A stretch of 25,372 nucleotides of DNA from Bacteroidota bacterium (GCA_009936675.1 JAACDY010000002.1:1-25372), one strand, 5' to 3'. Numbered from the stretch's first letter, positions 15,116-23,540 are shown. Program-made: numbers and translations. The notes: generated from the sequence alone by a model not told the origin.

Positions 15116-16120
15116 ATGTTTGAAGGCATTTACTTTGCGAATCCCGACTACCTTTGGCTGCTGCTTGCGTTGCCATTGCTGGGGGGATGGTATGTATTTA
15201 GCCGTAAAAAAACACAAGCGGTTTTAAAAATTTCTTCCTTGGAAGGCTTCCTATCCAAGTCCAGTTTCTTGGCCCGATTGCAGCCCGTCTTATTCCTTCT
15301 CAGAATTTTTTCCCTCGCTCTGATTGTTATGGCTTTGGCCCGGCCTCAAACCATGGATGTATCTACCCGAACCAAAACCAACAAAGGAATAGATATCGTC
15401 ATGGCCATTGATATTTCCTCCAGTATGTTGGCACAAGATTTAAAGCCCAATCGCTTGACGGCCCTCAAAAGGGTAGCTGCATCTTTTGTAGATGACCGGG
15501 TGAGTGACAGGATTGGATTGGTGATTTATGCAGGAGAAAGTTATACCAAAACCCCCATTACCAGCGATCGTGCTATCGTCAAAAACGCACTGAGAGAAAT
15601 CCAGTTTGAAGGCTTGATCGAGGACGGAACCGCCATAGGAATGGGATTGGCCACCGCCGTCAACCGACTGAAAGACAGTCGTGCCAAAAGTAAGGTCATC
15701 ATTTTGTTGACCGATGGAGTAAACAACTCTGGCTTTATCGATCCAAAAATTGCTAGTGAATTGGCCGTAGAATACGAAATAAAAACCTACACCATTGGAT
15801 TGGGGAGTAACGGAACTGCGAGAGCGCCTGTGGGACTTTTGCCCAATGGGAAATTCCAATACGGAATGACCAAGGTAGAAATTGATGAAGAATTGCTCCA
15901 GACCATTGCCAAAAATACTGGAGGATTGTATTTCCGTGCCACGGATAATAAAAAGCTAGAGGAGATTTATGATGAAATCAACAAGCTTGAACAAACCGAA
16001 ATAGAGGAGTTTAAGTATTACAATTATGACGAAAAATTCAGGCCTTTGATATTGTTGGCACTGACTTTGCTCTTTATAGAATGGTTGATGAGAAACACTC
16101 TTTTTAGAAGTTTTATTTGA
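15116..16120 (+). CDS. batA: VWA-domain protein BatA
   Basis: A 334-residue membrane protein with an N-terminal helix (about 10-28), a second (56-74), a VWA domain and a C-terminal helix (about 308-325). The metal-ion-dependent adhesion site is complete: D-I-S-S-S at 99-103, Thr172 in D-G-T-A-I-G, and T-D-G at 199-201. A-L-A-R-P-Q just before the VWA domain is characteristic of BatA/BatB. It lies three bases after the BatD-like gene and one base before batB. BatA and BatB are thought to assemble into the membrane-bound Bat complex; sequence does not reveal its target. Confidence 0.92.
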   Translation: MFEGIYFANPDYLWLLLALPLLGGWYVFSRKKTQAVLKISSLEGFLSKSSFLARLQPVLFLLRIFSLALIVMALARPQTMDVSTRTKTNKGIDIVMAIDISSSMLAQDLKPNRLTALKRVAASFVDDRVSDRIGLVIYAGESYTKTPITSDRAIVKNALREIQFEGLIEDGTAIGMGLATAVNRLKDSRAKSKVIILLTDGVNNSGFIDPKIASELAVEYEIKTYTIGLGSNGTARAPVGLLPNGKFQYGMTKVEIDEELLQTIAKNTGGLYFRATDNKKLEEIYDEINKLEQTEIEEFKYYNYDEKFRPLILLALTLLFIEWLMRNTLFRSFI

Positions 16121-16121
16121 T

Positions 16122-17156
16122 ATGTATCAATTGGACGCACCTTTTTACTTTTACGGTTTGGGCATCTTGCCCATACTTTGGGTAGCCTATTTTTTGGTTA
16201 TGGGTTGGAAAAGTAGGACTCAAAAACGATTTGCGCACTCCAGTTTGATGGAAAAATTGAGTCCCCATCGCTCAAAGTTCAAACCTGCTCTGAAATTATT
16301 GATGCTTTCCCTTGGAATTTCCCTTTTGATATTAGGTCTGGTGAATCCCAAAATTGGAACGCAATTGGAGACCGTAAAAAGAGAGGGTGTGGACATTGTT
16401 TTTGCCATTGATGTCTCCAAAAGTATGCTGGCTGAAGACATTGCTCCCAACCGATTGGAAAAGTCCAAACGCTTGGTCTCTGCCATCATCAATCAACTGG
16501 CCAGTGACAGAATTGGCATCATTGCCTATGCCGCCCAAGCCATTCCCCAGCTGCCCATTACCACTGACTATGGGGCTGCCAAAATGTTTCTCCAAGCCCT
16601 GAACACCAATATGCTTTCCTCCCAGGGAACAGCCTTGGACGCAGCTTTAGATCTCTCCGGAACTTATTTTGACGATGAGGATCAAACCAATAGAGTGGTC
16701 TTTTTGATCTCGGACGGTGAAGACCATTCCGAAGAAGGTGCCTCTGCTGCCCAAAGAGCAGCGAATATGGGAATTAGAATTTTTACTTTTGGAGTAGGTT
16801 CTGCCGAAGGAGCCCCCATCCCCATCAAACGCAATGGAGTAGTAGATTCCTACAAAAAAGATTTGGAAGGGGTGACGGTGATAACCAAAAGGAATGCAGC
16901 AATCCTCGAAGAAATTGCCGAGTTGGCCGATGGAGAATATATAGATGGAAACGACACCCAAGCCGTGTTGGATTTTGTAACGGAAACCCTAAAAAATATG
17001 GATAAAAAAGAGTTTGAAGCAAAGAAATTTGTAAGCTACAAAGACCAGTTTCAAACTTTTCTTTTTGCGGGATTCCTATTAATTTTGTTGGAGTTATTTC
17101 TTTTTGAAACCAAAACCAAATGGGTACAACGTCTAAATTTATTCAACGAAAAATGA
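16122..17156 (+). CDS. batB: VWA-domain protein BatB
   Basis: A 344-residue paralogue of BatA with the same layout: two N-terminal helices, a VWA domain and a C-terminal helix (about 307-325). Its adhesion-site residues are D-V-S-K-S at 97-101, Thr170 in S-Q-G-T-A, and S-D-G-E-D from 197. The G-E-D-H-S-E-E-G-A segment after the site and the missing A-L-A-R-P motif (L-V-N-P-K instead) separate it from BatA. Its TGA overlaps the ATG codons of batC. Confidence 0.92.
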   Translation: MYQLDAPFYFYGLGILPILWVAYFLVMGWKSRTQKRFAHSSLMEKLSPHRSKFKPALKLLMLSLGISLLILGLVNPKIGTQLETVKREGVDIVFAIDVSKSMLAEDIAPNRLEKSKRLVSAIINQLASDRIGIIAYAAQAIPQLPITTDYGAAKMFLQALNTNMLSSQGTALDAALDLSGTYFDDEDQTNRVVFLISDGEDHSEEGASAAQRAANMGIRIFTFGVGSAEGAPIPIKRNGVVDSYKKDLEGVTVITKRNAAILEEIAELADGEYIDGNDTQAVLDFVTETLKNMDKKEFEAKKFVSYKDQFQTFLFAGFLLILLELFLFETKTKWVQRLNLFNEK

Positions 17157-17974
17157 TGTCAAAGTCAATATTTTTTTGGGGAATTTTGCTGTTTGGGGTG
17201 TCATTGATGGCTCAAGAGGGTGAAGTGATCAATCATATTTTTGAAGGGAATGAACAGGCTTCTGCCGAGCTTTTTGATGAAGCAGAAATGGCCTACCGCA
17301 GGGCACTATCCAAAGCCCCTGAAAAACCAGAGGCCTTATACAACCTTGGAAATACCCATTTCCAAGAACAAGATTTTGACGAAGCAAAACAACGCTTTTT
17401 TCAAACTCAGAAATTTGCAGAAAATAAATCGAGCAAACACCACGCCTTTCACAACCTAGGAAATGTGTTTATGAAACAGAAGGACTACGCCAAAGCGGTG
17501 GAGGCCTTCAAAAACGCCCTTCGAAATAACTCCGAAGACGAAGAGACCCGTTACAATTACGCATTGGCCAAAGAGATGTTGGAAAAAGAACAACAAAATC
17601 AGGATCAAAATGATCAGCAAGATCAAAACGATCAGGATGACCAAAAGGATCAGGATAACAAAGACGATAACAAAGACGAAAACAAAGAAGGCGATAAAGA
17701 TAAGGATTCGGGAAAGGAAGACGAGGACAAAGAGGGTGATGAAGGTGAAGACGAGGAGGATAAAAAAGACGATGGAGATCAGGAAAAAGACAAACAACCC
17801 GAGCAGGGTGATTCAGAAAAAGAGCAACCTTCAAAACCCCGACAAACCGAACTTTCTCCTGAGCAGGTCAAAAGTTTGTTGGAAGCCATGAGCAATCAAG
17901 AGAAAAAAGTACAAGACAAAGTCAATGCCGAAAAGGTTCAGGGAATTCCCATAAGAGGTCAGAAAGATTGGTAA
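17153..17974 (+). CDS. batC: TPR protein BatC with long acidic tail
   Basis: The start is one of two adjacent ATGs (17153 or 17156) overlapping the batB stop as ATGATG; frame-compatible starts further upstream lie inside batB and would spoil the signal peptide (I-F-F-W-G-I-L-L-F-G-V, cleavage near M-A-Q). About 130 residues of tetratricopeptide repeats follow, for example A-L-Y-N-L-G-N-T-H-F-Q-E-Q-D-F-D-E-A. Next comes a tail of about 85 residues almost wholly Asp, Glu, Lys, Gln and Asn, then a short conserved-looking end with E-L-S-P-E-Q-V and a C-terminal K-D-W. TPRs suggest a scaffold role in the Bat complex on the periplasmic side. Acidic tails in BatC vary strongly among species. Confidence 0.9.
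   Translation: MMSKSIFFWGILLFGVSLMAQEGEVINHIFEGNEQASAELFDEAEMAYRRALSKAPEKPEALYNLGNTHFQEQDFDEAKQRFFQTQKFAENKSSKHHAFHNLGNVFMKQKDYAKAVEAFKNALRNNSEDEETRYNYALAKEMLEKEQQNQDQNDQQDQNDQDDQKDQDNKDDNKDENKEGDKDKDSGKEDEDKEGDEGEDEEDKKDDGDQEKDKQPEQGDSEKEQPSKPRQTELSPEQVKSLLEAMSNQEKKVQDKVNAEKVQGIPIRGQKDW
17580..17840 (+). repeat. Low-complexity purine-rich coding tract in batC
   Basis: This stretch is dominated by short imperfect units such as GATCA(G/A), AAGA(C/T) and GAGGA that encode the Asp/Gln/Lys/Glu tail. Neither unit length nor spacing is constant, so it is a degenerate tract prone to slippage, not an array. The opposite strand gives long hydrophobic frames purely as a by-product. Confidence 0.7.
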
Positions 17975-17984
17975 AGTTTAATTG

Positions 17985-19751
17985 ATGAAAAATGTTTTTG
18001 TTAGCGTTTTAGTGATGATGATGACCACCGGTCAAGCGATGGCGCAAGGGGTGAGTTTTGAAGCAAAAGTCAGTAAAAGAAGCTTGGGGTTGAATGAGCG
18101 GCTGCGGGTCGATTTTATTATGAATGAAAACGGGGATGATTTTACACCACCCAGTTTTAGTGGTTTTAAGGTTTTTAGTGGACCCAATCAGTCCATCAGC
18201 AATTCTTGGATCAATGGAAAAAGAAGTTTTTCCAAGACCTACACCTATTTTTTGACCCCTACCCGCAAAGGGGCTCTAACCATTGCTCAAGCCACCATTA
18301 AAATTGACGGGGAAACCTACAAAACAAGTCCAATAAAAATAACCGTTACTGAGGCTGTTGAGGTTCCCAGAGACCCTAACAGCCCAGAGTATTTGATTGA
18401 TGACAACCTCCATTTGGTAGCCGAAATATCCAATTCACGCCCCTATCTCAACGAGGCCATCACAGTGGTTTACAAACTGTACTTTAGAAACCCATTGCGA
18501 ATCTCCGATGGAAGAGCGGTGGAAAACCCTCAGTTTGCAGATTTCTGGAGTCACAACATCGATATCCCTAGGCTCAAAGTAGAAAATGCTACCTACAAGG
18601 GGGAACCTTATAGTGTTGTAGTTTGGAAAAAAAGTGTTCTTTACCCTCAAAAAACAGGAAAACTGACCTTGGAACCACTCAGTTTGAGTTTGGTCATCGA
18701 TTTGCCCTCAAACCGGAGGGATTTTTTCGGAAATCGTATCCTACAGCAGTCCTCCAGAACAGTTACCGCTGGGAGAAGAACCATCAATGTAAAACCCTTA
18801 CCCGAAAAAGGCAAACCCGTGAATTTCTTTGGAGCTGTAGGACAATTTAATTTTGATGCGCTGATTAATAAAAATTCATTAAAAGCTTCGGAATCATTTG
18901 AAATCAAACTCAAGGTGACAGGCAATGGAAACCTCAAACTGTTTAACTTGCCCGAATTGGTATTGCCCAATACGCTGGAAGTTTTTGAACCAGAACACAG
19001 TGAAAATGTAAAAACCACCCTATCGGGTATGCAGGGTAATATTGAAGACAACTACACCGTAGTTCCCCGTTTTCAGGGAAAGTATCCCATTGCACCGGTT
19101 TCCTTTTCCTATTTTGATCCCAAAAAAGAAAAGTATTTTACCCTGCGATCTAGCGCACAAATAGTTGATGTTTACGGTGGGCCCGTGGCCAACAATTCAA
19201 ATGACAATTCTTCAGCTGCCATTGCCAAGCAACTCCTGACCAATACAGACGAGTCTTTTCGATTTATCAAATTGAACCCCAATTTAGAACCCATCGTCAA
19301 AAAAGAGTTTTGGAATACTAAGCTCTTTTATGCTTTATTGATTTTTCCCATACTTTTATTGATTGCCTTTGTGCTCTTGGTACAGCACAATCATAGAATT
19401 TCTAACGATGTGGAAGGATCCCGACTTCGGGTAGCCAATCGTTTGTCTAAAAAATATTTGGGCGAAGCCAAAAAGAATTTAAAAAACAAAACGCTTTTCT
19501 ATGATGCACTCGAAAGGGCATTGTTCAATTATTTGAAAGCGAGGTTGAAAATCAAAGCGGATGATTTTAGTAAGGATAAAATAACGGAGATATTGGCCGA
19601 TAAAAAATTAGCAGAAATTGAAATACAGTCTTTTATTGCCCTGCTAGAAAACTGTGAAGTGGCCCGTTACTCTCCGGCTACCGATGCTAAGATGCAACAG
19701 GATTTTGACCAAGCTCTTTCTGTAATTTCTAATATTGACAAAAAATTATGA
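17985..19751 (+). CDS. batD: BatD family protein (oxygen-tolerance, DUF11-like periplasmic domains)
   Basis: From the ATG at 17985 the protein has 588 residues; a TTG one codon earlier is not needed. A signal peptide (ending A-M-A-Q) is followed by a long periplasmic part with repeated beta-sandwich segments. These include the opening S-K-R-S-L-G-L-N-E-R-L-R-V-D-F, the F-x-P-P-S-F-S-G-F-K-V-x-S-G-P element and a related one starting near 275. A single membrane helix spans about 447-468, and a cytoplasmic helical tail contains F-Y-D-A-L-E-R-A-L-F-N-Y-L. This is the BatD layout. Its start is 10 bases after batC and its TGA overlaps the batE ATG. Confidence 0.92.
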   Translation: MKNVFVSVLVMMMTTGQAMAQGVSFEAKVSKRSLGLNERLRVDFIMNENGDDFTPPSFSGFKVFSGPNQSISNSWINGKRSFSKTYTYFLTPTRKGALTIAQATIKIDGETYKTSPIKITVTEAVEVPRDPNSPEYLIDDNLHLVAEISNSRPYLNEAITVVYKLYFRNPLRISDGRAVENPQFADFWSHNIDIPRLKVENATYKGEPYSVVVWKKSVLYPQKTGKLTLEPLSLSLVIDLPSNRRDFFGNRILQQSSRTVTAGRRTINVKPLPEKGKPVNFFGAVGQFNFDALINKNSLKASESFEIKLKVTGNGNLKLFNLPELVLPNTLEVFEPEHSENVKTTLSGMQGNIEDNYTVVPRFQGKYPIAPVSFSYFDPKKEKYFTLRSSAQIVDVYGGPVANNSNDNSSAAIAKQLLTNTDESFRFIKLNPNLEPIVKKEFWNTKLFYALLIFPILLLIAFVLLVQHNHRISNDVEGSRLRVANRLSKKYLGEAKKNLKNKTLFYDALERALFNYLKARLKIKADDFSKDKITEILADKKLAEIEIQSFIALLENCEVARYSPATDAKMQQDFDQALSVISNIDKKL

Positions 19752-20518
19752 GAAAGATTTTGATGTTATTTTTGGTATCCTTTTTCCATTGCTTTGTGGC
19801 TTTTGGACAAGAAAAAGATACCACTTTTGAAAACGCCAATGCCGCTTACCATGCTGGACAGTTTGAAAAAGCGGTGATGCTCTATAAACAAATTTTGGAA
19901 AGCGGTCAGCACAGTGCCGAACTCTATTTTAATTTGGGGAATTCTTATTATCGTTTGAATCAGGTGGGGGAGAGTATTTTTTATTTTGAAAAAGCGAAAC
20001 AACTCCAGCCCACTGACGAGGACATCAATGTCAACAGTTCTTTTGCTCAAAATATGGCCATCGATGCTGTGGAAGTATTGCCCAAATCACAAGTCACCCA
20101 ATTGAAAGATAGCATCATTGAACTTTTCTCACAAGAGGGTTGGGCATATTTCATTGTCCTTTTGGCTTGGTTGTTGGTTCTTTTTTGGGGACTCTATTTG
20201 TGGAATAAAATTCCATTCATCAAAAGAACCTTTTTTGTCTCCAGCCTAGTACTGGCCTTGTTTTTGATCGGGTCATTGTTCATCGCTGTGATCAAATCAG
20301 CCAATACTGCCGACACCACCTATGGTATCCTTTTTAATGAAAAAATGGAGGTGTGGGCAGAACCTAATTCTCGGGCAGAAGTCCTTTTTTTATTGCATGA
20401 AGGAACCAAAGTTCAAATGTTGGATGAACTACAAGATTGGCAAAAAATTCGAATAGCCAATGGATCAGAGGGTTGGATCAAGAACGCCAAAGTGAGAAGC
20501 CTAAAAGGGTTTAAATAA
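19748..20518 (+). CDS. batE: BatE: TPR, two membrane helices and SH3-like domain
   Basis: A 256-residue protein with a signal peptide (ending F-G-Q), TPR units at about 28-95 (Y-F-N-L-G-N-S-Y-Y-R-L and flanks), two membrane helices (about 130-152 and 161-180), and a C-terminal bacterial SH3 domain. The SH3 domain includes V-W-A-E-P-N-S-R-A-E-V-L-F and the closing G-S-E-G-W-I-K. This order is the standard BatE arrangement. It starts at ATGA with batD and is the last gene of the operon. Its end overlaps the convergent cvpA-like gene by eight bases, leaving no room for an ordinary terminator between them. Confidence 0.9.
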   Translation: MRKILMLFLVSFFHCFVAFGQEKDTTFENANAAYHAGQFEKAVMLYKQILESGQHSAELYFNLGNSYYRLNQVGESIFYFEKAKQLQPTDEDINVNSSFAQNMAIDAVEVLPKSQVTQLKDSIIELFSQEGWAYFIVLLAWLLVLFWGLYLWNKIPFIKRTFFVSSLVLALFLIGSLFIAVIKSANTADTTYGILFNEKMEVWAEPNSRAEVLFLLHEGTKVQMLDELQDWQKIRIANGSEGWIKNAKVRSLKGFK

Positions 20519-21020
20519 GATCTTCTGGGAGCTCTTTTGATAGTTCGCTTCCCCAACTAAAAAGGCATTCTCCCAATTCGGTAATGGGTTGGTAAAGAAT
20601 AGAACTTTCCATCATTTCAACATCGATAATGGTGATCCATGTGTTGAGTTTTTCCAGAAAAAACAAGACTACACTCATTAATATGGCCCATTTTAATAGA
20701 CCGAATAAAGCACCCAAAAATTTGTTGAACAAACCCAGTGAAGCCTTACTGATGATTTTGGTCAATGCTCTTGCCAAAACGGATATGGCATAGACGATAA
20801 TGATAAATACGATTAGATAAGACACGGTTTGTACGGCTACTGGACTCCAATCAAAGAATTCGTTTAACAGATCGGCAATAAAACCAGAAAATTTCACTGC
20901 ACCCAACAGCCCCAGAAACAAGGCTCCCAAGCTGGCTACTTCAACGATGAATCCCTTGTAAAATCCTTTTACAAACCCAAATCCTAGGGCAATGGCCAGT
21001 ATGATATCGATTGCATTCAC
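20511..21020 (-). CDS. CvpA family membrane protein
   Basis: A 169-residue protein with about four hydrophobic segments. The N-terminus M-N-A-I-D-I-I-L-A-I-A-L-G-F-G-F-V-K-G-F-Y-K-G shows the CvpA family's typical D-x-x-L and G-x-x-K-G-F-x-x-G pattern. CvpA proteins are inner-membrane proteins linked to colicin V production and envelope stress; the molecular activity is unclear. It is transcribed against the Bat operon and divergently from the small conserved gene to its right, with starts close together. Confidence 0.87.
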   Translation of the reverse strand: MNAIDIILAIALGFGFVKGFYKGFIVEVASLGALFLGLLGAVKFSGFIADLLNEFFDWSPVAVQTVSYLIVFIIIVYAISVLARALTKIISKASLGLFNKFLGALFGLLKWAILMSVVLFFLEKLNTWITIIDVEMMESSILYQPITELGECLFSWGSELSKELPEDLI

Positions 21021-21044
21021 TTATACGAATGTACTTTATTTTTG
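21011..21044 (+). promoter_or_regulatory. Possible promoter overlapping the start of the conserved hypothetical gene
   Basis: TTG (21011-21013) and TATTTTTG (21037-21044) are 23 bases apart; the -7 element is an exact consensus match. If used, the transcript would begin near 21050, after the ATG at 21029, and translation would need a downstream start. It overlaps the 5' end of the divergent cvpA-like gene. Confidence 0.35.
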
Positions 21045-21457
21045 GGAATCTCATTCCTAGATTAGCCCTAAAGCCAGTATCTTTGACGGTGCAAAAAAAT
21101 GAAAGTCGAGATAAAAAATTAAAGGAGCGTTGGGAAACTTTGCTTGTGGTTCTCAGTGAGCGTTTTTCTGATGGCGAAGCCCTAGATGTAGAAGGGGTTT
21201 TGTATTTGGTCGGTTTGCAAGAATTGGGTCAGGTTCACCGAAAAATGAAAAAAGACGACAATGTCAACCTAATTCATATTGGAATTTGTTCGGTACTGGA
21301 GCCTTATGGTTACTATCGATTCGATTTTTTTGATGATGAGGGCTGGCCTCATTTTGAACTTCTGGAGGAGCTGCCCCCCCTCAAGCCTGGAGAGCAAAGT
21401 ATTCTGATGAAAGAAGCACTGGTAGAGTATTTTTTAAAACGTCAGCTAATTCAATAA
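21029..21457 (+). CDS. Conserved hypothetical protein upstream of pheS
   Basis: I list the ATG at 21029 (142 residues). The first 18 residues look unlike the rest, and a promoter-like element lies inside them, so translation could instead begin at TTG 21083 or GTG 21089 (about 124 or 122 residues). The core begins K-N-E-S-R-D-K-K-L-K-E-R-W and includes V-L-Y-L-V-G-L-Q-E-L-G-Q, E-P-Y-G-Y-Y-R-F-D-F-F-D-D-E-G-W-P-H-F and L-K-P-G-E-Q-S-I-L-M-K-E. I recall similar proteins in Flavobacteriia but know no function. No signal peptide or membrane helix. It ends 17 bases before pheS and is probably co-transcribed with it. Confidence 0.75.
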   Translation: MYFIFGNLIPRLALKPVSLTVQKNESRDKKLKERWETLLVVLSERFSDGEALDVEGVLYLVGLQELGQVHRKMKKDDNVNLIHIGICSVLEPYGYYRFDFFDDEGWPHFELLEELPPLKPGEQSILMKEALVEYFLKRQLIQ

Positions 21458-21462
21458 ATGTT

Positions 21463-21470
21463 TACTTTTG
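21463..21470 (+). promoter_or_regulatory. -7-like element (TACTTTTG) directly before pheS
   Basis: TACTTTTG matches TAnnTTTG exactly, with only four bases between it and the pheS ATG. A transcript from here would be leaderless or nearly so. There is no matching TTG about 20 bases upstream, so it may be coincidence. Confidence 0.25.
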
Positions 21471-21474
21471 TGCC

Positions 21475-22491
21475 ATGATTGATAAGATTAATGAAAACTT
21501 GGCCTTGGTCAATGCTTTTGATGCTCAGTCCAAAGAAGAGGTTGAGGCTTTTCGTATAAAGTATTTAGGTAAAAAAGGAATTTTAAATGACTTTTTCGCG
21601 GCCTTTAAAGAGGTGCCTCCTCAAGAGAAAAGAGACTATGGACAGGCACTTAATACCCTTACAAATGCTGTTGCCGAAAAGGTAAAAGCCCTTCAGGCTC
21701 AGACTGTGGATCCTTCCTCTCAAAGCAATCACGGAGATTTATCTAGGCCGAGTTTTCCCGTGGATTTGGGTTCCCGACATCCCCTTTCTTTGGTTAAAAA
21801 CAGAATTGTAGATATTTTTTCTCAGATTGGATTCAATATTTCCGAGGGGCCAGAAATTGAAGACGACTGGCATAATTTTACCGCTTTGAACTTGCCAGAA
21901 TACCATCCTGCCAGAGACATGCAGGATACTTTCTTTATCCAAACCGATCCCGATATTCTGTTGAGAACGCATACCTCTTCCGTACAAGTGAGGTATATGG
22001 AAAATCACAAGCCTCCCATTAGAACCATTTCTCCAGGAAGAGTGTTTAGAAATGAAGCCATTTCTGCCAGAGCACATTGTATTTTCCATCAGGTTGAGGG
22101 ATTGTATATTGATAAGAATGTCTCTTTTGCCGATCTAAAACAGACCTTGCTCTACTTTACCAAAGCCCTATTGGGAAAGTCAAAAATTCGTTTGCGTCCT
22201 TCTTATTTTCCTTTTACAGAGCCCAGTGCCGAAGTAGATATTTATTGGGGACTGGAAACAGAAACAGATTATCGGATCACCAAAGGAACAGGTTGGTTGG
22301 AGATCATGGGCTGTGGCATGGTGGATCCCAATGTACTGAAAAATTGTAACATCGATCCAGAGGAATATTCTGGTTATGCCTTTGGTATGGGTATAGAAAG
22401 AATCGCCATGTTATTGTATCAAATTGGAGATATTCGACTCTTTTTTGAAAACGACGTTCGTTTTCTTTCCCAATTCCAATCGGGGAGCTAG
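21475..22491 (+). CDS. pheS: Phenylalanyl-tRNA synthetase alpha subunit
   Basis: A 338-residue class II synthetase subunit that, with PheT, charges tRNA-Phe. The N-terminal coiled-coil arm includes Y-L-G-K-K-G-I-L. The catalytic core shows H-P-L-S-L-V, G-F-x-x-x-x-G-P-E-I-E, L-L-R-T-H-T-S-S-V-Q, motif 2 (P-G-R-V-F-R-N-E then H-C-I-F-H-Q-V-E-G) and motif 3 (G-F/Y-A-F-G-M-G-I-E-R). Length is normal. pheT is not adjacent: the next gene is gpsA on the opposite strand, overlapping by four bases. That separation of pheS and pheT is common in Bacteroidota. Confidence 0.97.
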   Translation: MIDKINENLALVNAFDAQSKEEVEAFRIKYLGKKGILNDFFAAFKEVPPQEKRDYGQALNTLTNAVAEKVKALQAQTVDPSSQSNHGDLSRPSFPVDLGSRHPLSLVKNRIVDIFSQIGFNISEGPEIEDDWHNFTALNLPEYHPARDMQDTFFIQTDPDILLRTHTSSVQVRYMENHKPPIRTISPGRVFRNEAISARAHCIFHQVEGLYIDKNVSFADLKQTLLYFTKALLGKSKIRLRPSYFPFTEPSAEVDIYWGLETETDYRITKGTGWLEIMGCGMVDPNVLKNCNIDPEEYSGYAFGMGIERIAMLLYQIGDIRLFFENDVRFLSQFQSGS

Positions 22492-23525
22492 TCCAATTTT
22501 TTGACCAATTTTTTAAAAACCTTATCCGGGTTTTTACCCAAGTAAAGAATATTGAAAACAGCATCTATGATGGGAACTCTGGTGGAGTAATTTTGGTTGA
22601 TCATTTTTGCGCATTGGGTGGCGTAATAGCCCTCTGCTACCATTCTCATTTCCATTTGGGCGGCCTTGACCGAATAGCCCTTGCCAATCATACTTCCAAA
22701 AGAACGGTTTCGGCTGAAGACAGAATAACCCGTTACCAAAAGATCCCCTAGATAAGCGGAGTTGTTGATGTTGCGCTTCATTTTATAGACATCCTTAATA
22801 AAGCGTTTCATTTCCCGTATGGCATTACTCATTAACACACTTTGGAAATTGTCACCATATCCAAGAGCATGGGCAATTCCTGAGGCAATGGCATAAATGT
22901 TTTTGAGCATACTGGCATATTCAGTTCCCATGATATCATTGGAAATTGTGGTGCGAATGTATGAGGTTTTGAGCATGGCGGCTATTGCTTTTGCCAGCTT
23001 ATTTTCGATGCAGGCGACAGTGAGGTAGGACAAACGTTCCATAGCAATCTCTTCGGCATGAGAGGGCCCTACAATGACCCCAATTTTTTCCAAAGGAACA
23101 TTGAGCTTTTTATTTAAATGTTCTCCTACGATCAACATACTCTCCGGAACGACACCCTTGACAGCAGAAAAAATTATTTTATCGTCTATGGATTGATTTA
23201 GTTTTTCCAATTCACTCGACAGAAAGGCTGAAGGAATGGCAAGGATCAACACATCGGCTTCAGACACGACCTGATTGATGTCTGAACTGATTTTTAGACG
23301 TTTGATTTTCAGATTGGCAGCACTGAGATAGTTGGGGTTGTGACCGTGTTTCTTAACAAAATCGACATTGATGGGATTTCTGATGTACCACCCCACATTT
23401 CTTTTATTTTGAGTAAGAATTTTGATCAATGCCGTACCCCAACTTCCGCCACCCAAAACAGCAATTTTAAGCTTGCTTTTAAGGATCAAATGGGTAATTC
23501 CAGGTCTATTTGAGGGTTGCTTCAT
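22488..23525 (-). CDS. gpsA: NAD(P)-dependent glycerol-3-phosphate dehydrogenase
   Basis: A 345-residue enzyme reducing dihydroxyacetone phosphate to sn-glycerol 3-phosphate for phospholipid synthesis. The Rossmann motif L-G-G-G-S-W-G-T-A follows an N-terminal extension of about 20 residues without an internal ATG. Other signatures are A-I-P-S-A-F, A-V-K-G-V (substrate lysine), G-P-S-H-A-E-E, the catalytic region M-L-K-N-I-Y-A-I-A-S-G-I-A-H-A-L-G-Y-G-D-N, and G-D-L-L-V-T. It follows the small membrane-protein gene by 15 bases and overlaps the pheS stop on the other strand. Confidence 0.95.
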   Translation of the reverse strand: MKQPSNRPGITHLILKSKLKIAVLGGGSWGTALIKILTQNKRNVGWYIRNPINVDFVKKHGHNPNYLSAANLKIKRLKISSDINQVVSEADVLILAIPSAFLSSELEKLNQSIDDKIIFSAVKGVVPESMLIVGEHLNKKLNVPLEKIGVIVGPSHAEEIAMERLSYLTVACIENKLAKAIAAMLKTSYIRTTISNDIMGTEYASMLKNIYAIASGIAHALGYGDNFQSVLMSNAIREMKRFIKDVYKMKRNINNSAYLGDLLVTGYSVFSRNRSFGSMIGKGYSVKAAQMEMRMVAEGYYATQCAKMINQNYSTRVPIIDAVFNILYLGKNPDKVFKKLVKKLD

Positions 23526-23540
23526 AGGATGTTTTTTGTC

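Noticed and set aside
11567..17156. MoxR plus VWA genes considered as an antiphage defence system
   Set aside because: Gene order and domain content match the Bat operon in every position, and no nuclease, protease or other effector gene is present.
17600..17700. Repeated GATCA-like units considered as a CRISPR or binding-site array
   Set aside because: The units are in coding frame, very short, irregular in spacing and not palindromic in a consistent way.
17456..17834. Very hydrophobic frames opposite batC, resembling a membrane protein
   Set aside because: They arise because codons for Asp, Lys, Gln and Glu read as Ile, Leu, Phe and Val on the other strand; there is no start signal or variation typical of real membrane helices.
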